Numbered from the stretch's first letter, positions 47,475 to 57,802 are shown. The stretch: 64,000 nucleotides of DNA from CAVWUA01 sp963758025 (GCA_963758025.1 CAVWUA010000021.1:1-64000); one strand, 5' to 3'. Numbers and translations: made by a program. The notes: a model not told the origin generated them from the letters alone.

Positions 47475-47521
47475 GGTAAGGACGAATCCTGGGGCAGGGA
47501 GGCCCCATTGCCCCGGTGCGG

Positions 47522-47788
47522 ATGCTCATGCCCGAAGAATCGCTTTACAAGATCGGCCAGGTTGCCCGGCAGCTCAATGTCGCGCCGAACACCGTGCGTA
47601 ACGCCATCGAATCCGGCCACCTCAGGGCCTACCTCCTGCCGGGCCGGGGACGGGGGACGTATCGGGTGCCGGAAGGCGCCATCCGGGAGTACCTGGAGGC
47701 ACACGTCGTTCGGCCCAAACCCTCGCCCCAACCCTGCGTATCCACGAGGGGGAGGCCGTTCAAGCACCTGAGCCTCGGGGACGATTGA
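47522..47788 (+). CDS. Excisionase-like HTH protein
   Basis: MerR/excisionase-type winged helix: SLYKIGQVARQLNVAPNTVRNAIESGHLRAYLL, then GTYRVPEGAIREYLEAH. The tail RGRPFKHLSLGDD overlaps the 3' end of the integrase gene on the other strand. Likely controls element excision and integrase direction. Confidence 0.75.
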   Translation: MLMPEESLYKIGQVARQLNVAPNTVRNAIESGHLRAYLLPGRGRGTYRVPEGAIREYLEAHVVRPKPSPQPCVSTRGRPFKHLSLGDD

Positions 47789-48848
47789 CTTTCTCCATCG
47801 CTCGCCGGAGGTGATCGTGCTCGGCCGCCAGATGGAGATAGTGCTCGGTGGTGCGAACCTGGCTGTGTCCCATCAGTTCCGCAAGCGTCTTGAGGTCGAC
47901 GCCGCGGGTGACGGCGCGGGTGCCGAAGCGATGACGTAGGCCGTAGAGGCTCGCCTCCTCCGGCACCCCCGCCCGCTCGCGGAGCCGCTTGATCTTCTGG
48001 GCCAGGGAATTCCTCGCCCACGGTCCTCCTCGCGTGGTGAGGAAGACACAATCCGCCGTGCCATCGCGGCGCGCGACGGATTCCAGGAGCCGCACGACGG
48101 GCGGAGTCAGCGGGAGGACGCGGGCCTTCCTTGTCTTCTTCCGTGTCTTGTGGCGTTCCAGCCGGGCCACCCCGGAGTCGGCGTCGATGTCCGCCCACCG
48201 CAGGTCGCGCGCCTCCTTCGGCCGGGCGCCGGTGAGCTTGATGAACAGGAGCACCTCGCGGAGGCGTCGGCCGGAGCTGGCGTCCGGCCCGCTCCGCTTT
48301 CCTTTGCGGCTCTGCCCCCAAATCCGACGGAATTCGGGGGAAGTCATCGGGCGGCGGCGGTTACCTCCGGTGATCGAGAAGCCGGCCATCGGATTCCGCG
48401 CGTCCCGGCCGAGCAGGCCGCCGCGTGCCGCCCAGTTGAAGGCGGCGTGGACGATGGCGCAGATCTTGCCGCGATAATCGTCGCTTTTCCAGTCGGCGTG
48501 GGCGGCGATCCACCGTTCCAGATCGTACGGCTTGAGATCGGCGGCCAGCCGGTGCCGATGATCCCGCGCGAACCGCTGGAGGATGAGCTTCTTCTCGTAG
48601 AACGTCCGCTCCTCGTTGCCTCGGCAGCCGACGTCGAGATACTCATCGACGATCGAGGGCACAGTGGCCACGCCCGGCCCAGCATCGGCGGGCGGATTGA
48701 CGGCGCACTCCTGCATGAGCGCGTGGAACTTCTGCTGGGCGAGCTTCTTCCGCTCGCGGCCTCGGGCCAGCTTGTGGCGACGGCCGGCGATGTCGGTGCA
48801 CCACCAGTCGGTGCTCTTGTTGAACCAGGGTTTCGGCTCTCGCGGCAT
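47760..48848 (-). CDS. Tyrosine integrase of the tRNA-Val element
   Basis: 362 residues. The N-terminal arm/core-binding region ends near VHAAFNWAARGGLLGRD; the catalytic domain shows LTGARPKEARDLRWADID (Arg), GLRHRFGTRAVTRG (HxxR region), LMGHSQVRTTEHYLHL (His and Tyr). Intact. It lies 100 bp from the tRNA 3' end with repeated 12-mers between, as expected for an integrase with its attachment region. Confidence 0.92.
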   Translation of the reverse strand: MPREPKPWFNKSTDWWCTDIAGRRHKLARGRERKKLAQQKFHALMQECAVNPPADAGPGVATVPSIVDEYLDVGCRGNEERTFYEKKLILQRFARDHRHRLAADLKPYDLERWIAAHADWKSDDYRGKICAIVHAAFNWAARGGLLGRDARNPMAGFSITGGNRRRPMTSPEFRRIWGQSRKGKRSGPDASSGRRLREVLLFIKLTGARPKEARDLRWADIDADSGVARLERHKTRKKTRKARVLPLTPPVVRLLESVARRDGTADCVFLTTRGGPWARNSLAQKIKRLRERAGVPEEASLYGLRHRFGTRAVTRGVDLKTLAELMGHSQVRTTEHYLHLAAEHDHLRRAMEKVNRPRGSGA

Positions 48849-48891
48849 GGGGACCTCCCGTTCGGGGATTCGGAGGTCGCCGTGCGGGATT

Positions 48892-48928
48892 GGCCGGAAA
48901 GCTGACGAGAAAGCTGACGATTCCGGCC
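48892..48928. repeat. Attachment-region repeats between integrase and tRNA
   Basis: Two tandem copies of GAAAGCTGACGA (48897-48908, 48909-48920) inside the inverted pair GGCCGGAA/TTCCGGCC (48892-48899, 48921-48928). Candidate arm-type integrase or excisionase binding sites. Confidence 0.55.
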
Positions 48929-48948
48929 GCGATTCGCCGTAAGTCTAA

Positions 48949-49021
<73 letters not shown>

Positions 49022-49129
49022 GGGGTATTTCTGAGAAGACAACGATCCGGGAAGGAGCGTGTCTCCCATCCATGGCAATGTAACGGATACCCTTCGCTCT
49101 GGCAAGATCGAGACGGGCTCCGAAGTCCG

Positions 49130-49423
49130 TCAGTCCTGGTAGGGCTGGGGCTCGTAATCCGTCTGGGAGACGGGGGCGCTTGTCGGGGGCTCGAATTTGG
49201 GGACGGTGGCAACGGACTCGTCGGAACCACGGGCGGGCTCGACACGCTTCGAGGTTGCGGGGACGTTGTAGTCGATGTCGTCTTCGAGGCCGCGAATCCC
49301 CTTCTTGAACTCGACGATCCCCTTGCCCAGCGAGCGGCCCACTTCGGGGAGACGCTTGCCGAACAGCAGAACGGCCACCACGCCCACGACCATCATCTCC
49401 ATCGGACCAAGGCTCGGGAACAT
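49130..49423 (-). CDS. tatA: TatA/TatE-like twin-arginine translocase subunit
   Basis: Single-pass membrane protein of the Tat export pore. MFPSLGPMEMMVVGVVAVLLFGKRLPEVGRSLGKGI has the transmembrane helix, the FG hinge and the amphipathic helix; a Pro/acid-rich tail follows. 97 residues. A second paralogue is encoded immediately upstream on the same strand. Confidence 0.9.
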   Translation of the reverse strand: MFPSLGPMEMMVVGVVAVLLFGKRLPEVGRSLGKGIVEFKKGIRGLEDDIDYNVPATSKRVEPARGSDESVATVPKFEPPTSAPVSQTDYEPQPYQD

Positions 49424-49510
49424 CGCTTTCGGCTCCGTTCGGTTCGGACAGAAGAAGGTCAATACGATCAACGGCTATGATCGCTGTGTTAAACAGGGGT
49501 GTCTTGGGAG

Positions 49511-49714
49511 TTATTCTGGGGTCGTCGTCTTCTTCTCGGCGGTGACGGCCTGATCGATTTCTTCCTCGATCCCGGAGACCCCCTTCTTGAACTCGGTGAC
49601 GCTCTTGCCGAGCGAGCGCATCACGCTCGGAAGGCGATTGCCGAAGACCAACAACGCCACGAAGGCCACTACGATCATCTCGGGACCGCCGAATGAAAAG
49701 GCGAAAGGCAACAT
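49511..49714 (-). CDS. tatA: TatA/TatE-like subunit, second paralogue
   Basis: 67 residues: MLPFAFSFGGPEMIVVAFVALLVFGNRLPSVMRSLGKSVTEF then a short charged tail. Compared with its neighbour it is shorter and carries an N-terminal extension before the helix. Such tandem TatA genes are common in planctomycetes, which export many Tat substrates; two are encoded at 58165 and 60462. Confidence 0.88.
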   Translation of the reverse strand: MLPFAFSFGGPEMIVVAFVALLVFGNRLPSVMRSLGKSVTEFKKGVSGIEEEIDQAVTAEKKTTTPE

Positions 49715-50090
49715 GGTGGGAGTCCTCGGGGTCGATGGTCGATCGGGTCGGAGAGCGCGAGCCGGCACGGGTCTCGCCCTGATCCGATAACGTATGGGTG
49801 GGGAAATTCGGTGGAACGGAAGGGCCGACAGATCGGCTCCGACCAGGCTGGTGCGTCTCGACAGGGACGACGCGGGTGGGATAACAACGTCTATCGTATC
49901 GTTTCCCCAGGGGGAGTCAAAAGAAATTTCCCTCGGAGATTCCAGATTTCCCGCGCTTTGGCCAGGCCACCCCGCCGTTTCTCGGGAAGGAGATGGCAGC
50001 GCCGACCGCGTCTTGGGCAGAATAGGGTTTTCGGAACGTCCAGAAGCCGTCGAGAACGTCTCTCGAACGCGGAACGGAAGGGGATCATGC
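49715..50090. other. Intergenic interval, 376 bp
   Basis: Divergent spacer between the tatA pair and the methyltransferase gene. It should hold promoters for both directions, but no near-consensus pair stood out. No gene supported. Confidence 0.4.
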
Positions 50091-50762
50091 GTGAGTGTGC
50101 GGACCGTCTATGAAGGGCCGGTCGAGGAGACCGAGCTGTGCTTTTCCGGGCGAGCCCTCAAGGTGGTGCGGCCGTCGGACCCGGACCGGCTGCTGAACGA
50201 TCCGGATGTGCTGGAGCTGAACCGGCGCGACGATTACATGCCCTACTGGGCGTATCTCTGGCCGGGGGCGTACCTCTTGGCGGAGGCAGTGGCCCGAGAG
50301 TCCTGGAACCCGGGCGACGAGGCGCTCGAAATCGGCTGCGGGCTCGGCCTGGCGGGGCTGGTCGCCCTGAACGCCGGATTGCGGGTGCAGTTCTCGGATT
50401 ATGATGAGACCCCCCTGGAGTTCGTCAAAAGGAGCGCGGCGGCGAATGGGGTCGAGGCGTCGCGGTTCGCGACCCGGCGGCTCGACTGGCGGCATTTGCC
50501 TTCGGAGACGTTTCCGGTGATCCTGGGGGCCGACGTGCTCTATGAGCGTCGGCTCGTGCCGCTGGTGACGCGCTTGATCGACCAACTACTGGCCCCCGGA
50601 GGCCGCGCGCTGGTGGCCGGACCGTACCGGGTGGCGACGGAGGATCTCGACGCCTGTCTGGCCGAGCACGGCCTGACGGCGGAGGCGGTGCCGTTGACGA
50701 CGCGAGACGAGCATGACCGGCTGATCCGAGGTACAATCCACCGCATCGAGCGAACGGTGTGA
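50091..50762 (+). CDS. Class I SAM-dependent methyltransferase
   Basis: 223 residues from GTG 50091. NRRDDYMPYWAYLWPGAYLLAEAV precedes motif I (ALEIGCGLGLAGLVALNAGL), motif II region VQFSDYDETPLEFV and post-motif VILGADVLYERRLVPLV. This pattern fits the nicotinamide/protein-lysine methyltransferase-like group (Methyltransf_16). Substrate unknown. Confidence 0.8.
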   Translation: MSVRTVYEGPVEETELCFSGRALKVVRPSDPDRLLNDPDVLELNRRDDYMPYWAYLWPGAYLLAEAVARESWNPGDEALEIGCGLGLAGLVALNAGLRVQFSDYDETPLEFVKRSAAANGVEASRFATRRLDWRHLPSETFPVILGADVLYERRLVPLVTRLIDQLLAPGGRALVAGPYRVATEDLDACLAEHGLTAEAVPLTTRDEHDRLIRGTIHRIERTV

Positions 50763-50798
50763 CCATTCCTGAACGCAAAAGAGCGGGAGAACCGGACG

Positions 50799-51803
50799 AT
50801 GCCCAGAACCATGCTCCTTCTGACGATCCTCCTGGGGGGTCTTCCGCTTCCGGCACGCGCGGAGGACAGACCGGCCAAGCTGGTCTCGGTTCAAAAAATC
50901 TGGGACAAGGCCCCCCACAACGCCTTCACCGACCTCGTGCGGTTCCAGGATCGCTGGTTCTGCGTCTTTCGCGAAGGCAAGTCGCACGTCTCGCCCGAAG
51001 GCGCCTTGCGGGTGATTACCTCGCGCGATGGGAAGGACTGGACCTCGGCGGCGCTCGTCACGTCGGAGAAGGCCGACCTCCGTGACGCCAAGATCACCGT
51101 GACGCCCGACGGCCGTCTGATGCTCAACGGCGCCGGGGCCTTGCATCCACCGGCCGACGCGACGCATCAATCCTACGCGTGGTTCTCCGACGACGGCCGC
51201 GCGTGGAGCGATCCATTTCCGGTCGCCGATCCGGGCGTGTGGCTCTGGCGCGTCACCTGGCACGACGGGACGGCCTACGGGGTCGGCTATTCCACTGGAA
51301 AAGAAAAGTTCGTCCGACTCTACCGGAGCAAGGACGGCACGTCGTATGAGACGCTGGTGAAGACCCTGTTCGACGAGGGCTATCCGAACGAGACAGCGCT
51401 CGTCTTCTTGCCCGACGACACGTGCCTCTGCCTGCTCCGTCGCGACGGCGGCTCGGGGACGGCGCAACTCGGCAAGGCCCGTCCCCCGTACAAGGAATGG
51501 AGCTGGACCGACCTGGGCGTGCGGATCGGCGGGCCGAGCCTGATCCGGCTCCCGGACGGTCGCCTCGTCGCGGGGGTCCGGCTCTACGATGGCAAGGTCC
51601 GCACCGCCCTTTGCTGGCTCGATCCCGATGGCGGAACCTTGCGAGAGTTCCTGACGCTCCCCTCCGGCGGCGACACCAGCTATCCGGGGCTCGTCTGGCA
51701 CGACAACCGGCTCTGGGTCAGCTATTACTCATCGCACGAGGGCAAGACCGCCATCTATTTCGCCGAGGTCACGCTGCCCGAGCCGGAAGAGACGAACCGC
51801 TGA
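50799..51803 (+). CDS. Secreted BNR-repeat (exo-alpha-sialidase-like) protein
   Basis: 334 residues with a signal peptide (MLLLTILLGGLPLPARAED). Asp-box repeats SRDGKDW, SDDGRAW and SKDGTSY mark a six-bladed sialidase-type propeller. Conserved planctomycete exoprotein; sialidase catalytic Arg triad and Tyr were not all identified, so enzymatic specificity is open. 36 bp after the methyltransferase stop. Confidence 0.8.
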   Translation: MPRTMLLLTILLGGLPLPARAEDRPAKLVSVQKIWDKAPHNAFTDLVRFQDRWFCVFREGKSHVSPEGALRVITSRDGKDWTSAALVTSEKADLRDAKITVTPDGRLMLNGAGALHPPADATHQSYAWFSDDGRAWSDPFPVADPGVWLWRVTWHDGTAYGVGYSTGKEKFVRLYRSKDGTSYETLVKTLFDEGYPNETALVFLPDDTCLCLLRRDGGSGTAQLGKARPPYKEWSWTDLGVRIGGPSLIRLPDGRLVAGVRLYDGKVRTALCWLDPDGGTLREFLTLPSGGDTSYPGLVWHDNRLWVSYYSSHEGKTAIYFAEVTLPEPEETNR

Positions 51804-51819
51804 CCGTCGTGCGTTGCGG

Positions 51820-54136
51820 TCACGGATAGAGCAGGTAGCGAGAGCGAACCTTGCGGAAGTCGCGGAGTTCCTCTTGCCAGCCCGCGCGAATCTCCTCGAT
51901 TGACCGGCCGGCGCGGATCGCGTCGTAGGTCTTCCGGTCGGCGAGCAGTTTCTGGAGGCCCTCCGGCTCCCACTCGTCCGGATACAGCTTCCGTAGCGTC
52001 ACGGCCAGGCCGATGCCCAGGTCGATCGGGTCGAAAGGGTCGCGGTCGGTGATCGTGATGTAAACGCCTCCGCATTCCTGGTCCGCGTACTGGCGTTCCG
52101 TCGGAGTGAACCGGATCGGCACGAAGCGGACTCCGGGCAGGTCGAGCCGGTTCAACGCCGCGGAGAACGCGACCGGATCGATCCAGGGGGCCCCGACGCG
52201 CTCGAAAGGCGTATCGGTGCCCCGGCCGGTGGCGAGGTTCGTGGCTTCCAGCAGGCCGACACCGGGATAGAGCAGGGCCTCGGTCAGACTGCGCATGTTG
52301 GGCGAGGGGTTGATCCAGAGCAAGGCCGGTGCGGTCGTAGAGGTCGGCCCGCCGCCAACCTTCGCAACGAACGACGCTCAGGTCGGCGCCGATCTTCCGC
52401 TCGGCGTTGAACATCCGGGCGATCTCGCCGACGGTCATTCCGTGGCGCACCGGCATGGCGTGGTGGGCGATGAAGGAGGCGAACGCGTCATCCCGAACCG
52501 GGCCGGAGACCTCGACGCCGCCGATCGGGTTCGGACGGTCGAGCACCATCACCGCGACCTCGTTCTCCCGCGCGGCTTCGAGAACCAGGCCAAGCGTGCT
52601 GATGTAGGTGTAGAAGCGCGCGCCGATGTCCTGAATGTCGAAGACGAGCACGTCGAGCCCCTCCAGGCTCTCCGGCGACGGCTTGCGGGTCTTGCCGTAG
52701 AGGCTGTGGATGGGCAGACCGGTGGCCTCGTCCTTGCCGCTGGGGACCTCGCGGTCGAGCAGGCCGCGGATGCCGTGCTCGGGACTGAACAGGGCGACCA
52801 GTTCCACCTCGGGGGCTTGAAACAGCACGTCGATCGTCGAACGGCCGTCCCTGGCCCGGCCGGTATGGTTCGTGACGAGTCCGACCCGCTTCCCCTTCAG
52901 GCCCTCAAATCCGTTCTCGATCAGCACGTCGATTCCACACTGGACGGGATGCAATCCGCCCGCCTCGCGGATCGCCGAGCCGACGATCGTGGCGATCTCC
53001 GACCGCAGCGCGATCGGCGAAGCGGCCTTGCCGTCGGGGTGCAGGCGGCTGGTCAGGAGGATGACGAACGAGCGGGTTTCCGGGTCGATCCAGAGGCTCG
53101 TGCCGGTGAATCCCGTATGGCCGTACCCTCCCGGGCCGAAGACCTTCCCGCGCGGCGAGCTGAAGCCGGTGGCGACATCCCAGCCCAGCCCCCGCCTTTG
53201 CCCTTCGGGCGTGTCGGCCGGGTCGATCATCGCGCGGACCGTCTCCGCCTTGAGGATGCGGCGGCCGTTCGGTCCGTCCCCCCCGTTGAGCAGCGTCTGG
53301 GCGAAAATCGCCAGGTCGTCCGCCGTGGAGAACAGGCCCGCATGACCGGCGACCCCGCCGAGGGCGCGGGACCGGGGGTCGTGAACGACGCCGCGCAGCC
53401 AATCGTCCCCGTCCTTCTCCGTCGGCGCGATCCGGTCGATCGGTGGGTTCTCGGCCTCCAGCGGAAGGAAGCGCGTGTCGTTCATCTCCAGAGGCTCGAA
53501 GATGTTTTCAAGAGCGAATTCCTCAAGCGGCTTGCCCGTGATCCGCTCGACGAGCCGACCGAGGATCAGGAAATTGACGTCGCTGTACAGGAACTTCGAC
53601 CCCGGCTCGGCGATCGGCTCGATCTCGGCGATCCGCCGCCACGCCTCGTCGGGGCCGTCGGCGTAGTCGCTCAGGGGGTTGTCCGGGATCAGGCCCGAGC
53701 GGTGCCGCAAGAGCATCTCGACGGTGATCTGGTCCTTGCCGTGGTTGTCCAGCTCCGGCATGTAACGGGTGATCGGCGCCTTGATGTCGATCTCCCCGCG
53801 CTCGACGAGGATCATGATCGAGGTGGCCGTGGCGACCGGCTTCGTGAGCGAGGCCATGTCGAAGATCGTGTCGCGGGTCATCGGCTCGACATCCGGCTGG
53901 AGGGACCGATATCCGGAGGGCTGGACGTGGGCGATCTTCCCTTCACGCCCGACCAGCACGACCGCGCCCGGAATGCGCCTCTCCGCGATGGCCAGGCCCA
54001 CGGCCTTGTCGATCGCGTCCCCCAGACCGGGGTCGAGGCCGACCTCCGCCGGTTCGGCCTCCGGCAGCGCCGCGGGGCAGGGCAGGGGGGCCATCACGAG
54101 CAGGCCGAACGCGAGCAAGGGAAATGCGATCTTCAT
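51820..54136 (-). CDS. Serine beta-lactamase-like domain fused to NamZ (DUF1343), frameshifted
   Basis: Exported (MKIAFPLLAFGLLVMAPLPCPA signal). Domain 1 (about 30-370) is a class C/beta-lactamase-related hydrolase: SxxK in DMASLTKPVA, YSDVNF, and HTGFTGTSLWIDP. Domain 2 (about 390-770) is DUF1343, family of NamZ exo-beta-N-acetylmuramidases: RVGLVTNHTGRA, FSPEHGIRG, FDIQDIGARFYTYIST, DRPNPIGG. A slip near 52325 moves the frame for the last 165 residues (INPSPNMRSLTEALLYPGVGL...). The start overlaps the symporter stop (TGATG), so cell-wall sugar release and uptake are coupled. Confidence 0.87.
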
Positions 54137-55641
54137 CAAACCATATCCTCAGTCGGTTGCGCGATTGTTTTCTGAGAGGGGAGGAGCCAGCTCGCGACCC
54201 AACCGACGACAAAGACGGTGGTCGAGCCGAGCAGGGCGTACCAGGGCCAGGCCAGGGCCCCCTGGAACGGATAGAACGGCCAGGGGAGCCACATCGGGGC
54301 GAACTTCGCGTAGGAGACGCTCGCCAGACCGGCGATCAGGCCGATCAACGCGGCGGTCTGGCCGACCCGCGTCGTCAAGATCCCGAGCAGGAACAGGCCG
54401 AGGACGATCCCGGTGACGAACGAGGCGATGGCCAGGGCGTTGTTCACGACGCTCTCGGTCAGCCAGAGGTTCGAACCGTACGCCACGAGCATCTGCGCGG
54501 CCCCCCAGACGATCGTCAGGAGCTTCGAGAGCCGCAAGAGCCGGCGCTCGTCCGTCCCGGGAGCCAGCGGGCGGTACAGGTCGTTGACCGTCGCCGAGGC
54601 GGAGGCGTTCAAGGAGCTGGAGAGCGTGCTCATCGCCGCCGAGAAGATCGCGGCGATCACCAACCCCAGCACGCCGACCGGCAGGTTCTCCACGATGAAC
54701 GCCGCGAACGCCGCATCCTTGCCGGGGCGATCCGCGGGGGCGAGGTCCTGGTAAAACACCGACAGCCCCACGCCGATCAGCAAGAAGAGCGCGAACTGGG
54801 CGAAGACCACGAACCCGCTGACGATCAAGGCCCCCGCCGCCTGCCGCTGGCTCCGGGCCGAGAGGTACCGCTGGACCATCAATTGATCGGCCCCGTGCGT
54901 GGCCGTGTTCAGGACCATCCCGCCGAGCAGGCCCGCCCAGAAGGTGAATTCCTGGGTGAGGTCGAAGTCAAAGTTGAACAGGGCGAACTTGTGCTGCCGT
55001 CGGCCGACCGTCCAGAGGGTGTCCCAGCCGCCGGGCAGGTCGTCCGTCAGGATCGCCAGCGCGATCAGGGCGCCGAGCATGTAGATGACGAACTGGATGA
55101 CGTCGGTCCAGATGACCGCCTTCATTCCGCCGAGGTACGTATAGACGATCGTCGCGATCCCCATCGCCAGGATCGACGCCCCGATGGGCAGGTCGGGGAT
55201 GAGTTGCTGGAGCACCTTGGCCGCGAGCAGGAGCCGCAGGCCGTCGCCGAGCGTGCGGGTGCAGAGGAACAGCACCGAGGCCGTCGTCTTCGTCGCGCCG
55301 CCGAATCGCCGGTCGAGCACCTGATAGGCCGTGTAGATCTCCCCCTTGAAATACGACGGCAGGAGCAACGTGGCGACGACGACCCGCCCGAGAATGTAGC
55401 CGAAGGCGAGCTGGAGGTAGTTGAAGTTCCCGCCCGGCTTGTAGGCGACGCCGGGCACGCTGAGGAACGTGGCCGTGCTGGTTTCCGTGGCGACGATCGA
55501 GATCATCACGGCCCACGCCGGGATGTTGCTCTCGCCCAGGAAGTACCCTTTCAGCCCCTTGGCCTTCGAGCCGATCCAGGCCCCCAGGGCCGTGCAACCG
55601 GCGACGTAAAGCACGATGACGCCAATATCCAGCGGGTGCAT
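54136..55641 (-). CDS. Sodium:solute symporter (SSS family)
   Basis: 501 residues, about 13 membrane segments. MHPLDIGVIVLYVAGCTALGAWI, SIVATETSTATFLSVPGVAYKPGGNF and GLVIAAIFSAAMSTLSSSLNASAS are SSS signatures, the last containing the sodium-site Ser pair. Located in one operon with the NamZ fusion, it likely imports the released muramic-acid or amino-sugar product; that is inference from coupling. Confidence 0.9.
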   Translation of the reverse strand: MHPLDIGVIVLYVAGCTALGAWIGSKAKGLKGYFLGESNIPAWAVMISIVATETSTATFLSVPGVAYKPGGNFNYLQLAFGYILGRVVVATLLLPSYFKGEIYTAYQVLDRRFGGATKTTASVLFLCTRTLGDGLRLLLAAKVLQQLIPDLPIGASILAMGIATIVYTYLGGMKAVIWTDVIQFVIYMLGALIALAILTDDLPGGWDTLWTVGRRQHKFALFNFDFDLTQEFTFWAGLLGGMVLNTATHGADQLMVQRYLSARSQRQAAGALIVSGFVVFAQFALFLLIGVGLSVFYQDLAPADRPGKDAAFAAFIVENLPVGVLGLVIAAIFSAAMSTLSSSLNASASATVNDLYRPLAPGTDERRLLRLSKLLTIVWGAAQMLVAYGSNLWLTESVVNNALAIASFVTGIVLGLFLLGILTTRVGQTAALIGLIAGLASVSYAKFAPMWLPWPFYPFQGALAWPWYALLGSTTVFVVGWVASWLLPSQKTIAQPTEDMV

Positions 55642-55727
55642 GAGGGCTCCGGCGCGTTCGGTCGGGCAGGGGAGTGATTTCCAGAACCCGAACAAGATAC
55701 CCCGCCGACCGCCGGCTTGACTACGCC

Positions 55728-57152
55728 CCCTTTGCGCCGAAACAGGATCGAGCGGTCGTCCCGGTGGATCACCTCCCAGCGCGTGTCGGTCAGCAACCGC
55801 CGAGCCAGCGCGCGCTCGGGGCGGACCCAGACGAGGGTGAATCGCTCGCGCGCCTGGAGCGCCTCCCAGCCCGGCCCGCCTTGCAGGGCCTCGACGTACT
55901 CCAGCACCCCCTCGCGCCCCCAAAGCTCGAACCGGTCGTCGATGTACGCCTTCCGGCCCCCCTCGGCGTACAGGGCGATCAGTCCGCCCCAGTCCTGCTC
56001 GTGGAAGATCCGGGCCTCGCGCGGCTGGCGGTTCAGTTCGGTGAAGGCCGACAACGGCCAGCGCGACGGGTCGGGGCCGCCCTGAACCCATCCGAGAGAC
56101 AGGGCCAGGATCACCGCCGCACTCCCGAGCCAGGGGGCCCAGCCAAGCCCGAGCCGGGACGGTCCGTCCTTGTCCGACCGGGTCATCATCCCGTCGCACA
56201 ACGTCGCCAGCGCCGGCGCGGCGGCCAGGGCGAACAGAGGAGCGTGACGGATCGAGCCCAGCGACAGATGGAGCCAGACCAGCACGTGCGCCAGGTCGTA
56301 CCGCGCGACCCGGCCCCTCGACAACCAGGGCAGGGCCACGAACCCCAGCACGAACCACTCCAGCATGGCGGCTTCCGGCGAGCCGAAGGGGGAGGGCTTG
56401 TACTCGTCGATCAGGTCCGTCACCCGGCTGCGCACGAGCAATTCATAAACGTGCCGGTACAGGTCCACCCCGTACGGATTCACCAGGGGGGCGAGGCACG
56501 ACAGCGCGAAGACCGCCGCGAACTCCCCGACCCTCCGCCGCCTCGGGCGATCCCAGGGGCCAGACACCGCATGACCCACTCCGGCCGTTGCCACGATCAA
56601 AGGTCCGGCGAGGAACCCACCGTGTACGTTCGCCCAGACGATCATCAACAAGGGGATCGCCCAGAGCGACCACCCCCCGCGCTCGTGGAACCTCCGGCAA
56701 ATCTGCAAACAGACGAGCACAAAAGCGAACGTAAACAGATGCGGCCGGACCAGGAAATGAATCGTGCCGACCCCCGCCGCCAGGATGGCGACCGTCACGG
56801 CGACCGGCGCGGAGGTCCCATCGCGTCGGAGCCCTTTTGCCAGCGCGGCGTAGATCCAGGCCAGCCCCAGCGCGGTCGCCGCGACGGCTCCCGGCCAGCC
56901 CCACTCATCCACCACGACGGCCAGCAGGACATCGAACCCCCACGATTGATCGACCCAGGGGGTCTGATCGCGCGAGAACGTCAGGCCGTCCGTCCTGGGC
57001 ACGTGCCCCGTCTGGAGGATGTCCCGCCCGAGCCGCAGATGCCAGTACGTCCCGGGGTCCTGAAAGAATTTCGACCGCCCCGCCGTCAAACCCAGCACCA
57101 GGACCAGCCCGAACACCACCGCCGGCGCCCCAGGTCGAAAACGTCCCGACAT
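55728..57152 (-). CDS. Polytopic membrane protein, unknown function
   Basis: About 475 residues: roughly ten hydrophobic segments from MSGRFRPGAPAVVFGLVLVLGL, with FVRPHLFTFAFVLVC-like and ANVHGGFLAGPLIVA loops typical of planctomycete integral proteins, then a soluble tail (QDWGGLIALYAEGGRKAYIDDRFELWG). As read the frame runs to 55551, overlapping the symporter start; a slip in the G run near 55730 would give RRKGA-stop. Resembles GT-C type proteins loosely. Confidence 0.65.
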
Positions 57153-57218
57153 CGTTCGGACCTCCCCCGGCGTTCCCCTATTTATTTCTTTCCACGTCTC
57201 TCAGAGGCCATCCGAGAA

Positions 57219-57433
57219 GCCCCGGAGGGGCGGACGTTCGTAGCCAGGGGCGTCAGCCCCTGGATGGGAGACAGGCACCATTTCAATGTCCATCGAGCCC
57301 CGGAGGGGCGACAGAACCCCCTATTGGGAATCGATTTCTGTCGCCCCTCCGGGGCTTGTGTGGAGAGACATAGGCTCCTGATCTCGTTCCAGGGGCTGAC
57401 GCCCCTGGCTATTGACTGCCGCCCCTCCGGGGC
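57219..57433. repeat. Two inverted copies of a planctomycete intergenic dyad repeat
   Basis: Units GCCCCGGAGGGGC at 57219, 57297, 57343 and 57421, and the 20-bp palindromes around CCAGGGGCGTCAGCCCCTGG (57244-57263) and CCAGGGGCTGACGCCCCTGG (57390-57409). The left half is an imperfect reverse complement of the right half. Family of dispersed structured repeats, non-coding. Confidence 0.7.
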
Positions 57434-57628
57434 GAAAAAACCGCTTCGCGGATAGCCTCTCAGCAAATCTAGAACGCGATCATGCCGCGCCCGAAATACG
57501 GTTTTTTCCGACGAGCAGGTGAATGGCGCGATGGGACGTAACGATCCTTCTCGAGAGTGCCGCCGTGCGCCCGCAGGTTCTTTGACAATCCCCATCGTGA
57601 AAAATCCTCGCTCGACGGAAACATTCCC

Positions 57629-57802
57629 GCGCCGACCGAACCCAAACCTGTTGCGCCGACCGAACCCAAGGACCGTCGCGCCGACCGAACCCAAGTCTGT
57701 TGCGCCGACCGAACCCAAACCTGTTGCTGCACGACCGAACCCAAGTCTGTTGCGCCGAAGGAACTTAAGACTTTTGCGCCGAACGAACCCACCTGCCGTT
57801 TT
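57629..57802. repeat. Minisatellite, about seven units of 24 bp
   Basis: Unit GCGCCGACCGAACCCAAR plus CCTGTT or TCTGTT, at 57629, 57653, 57678, 57702, 57726, 57752 and 57776. Units vary from 24 to 27 bp and decay to the right. No spacers, so not a CRISPR. Confidence 0.75.

Noticed and set aside
57629..57802. CRISPR-like repeat array
   Set aside because: Units are contiguous with no spacers, vary in length and decay along the array; no cas genes nearby.
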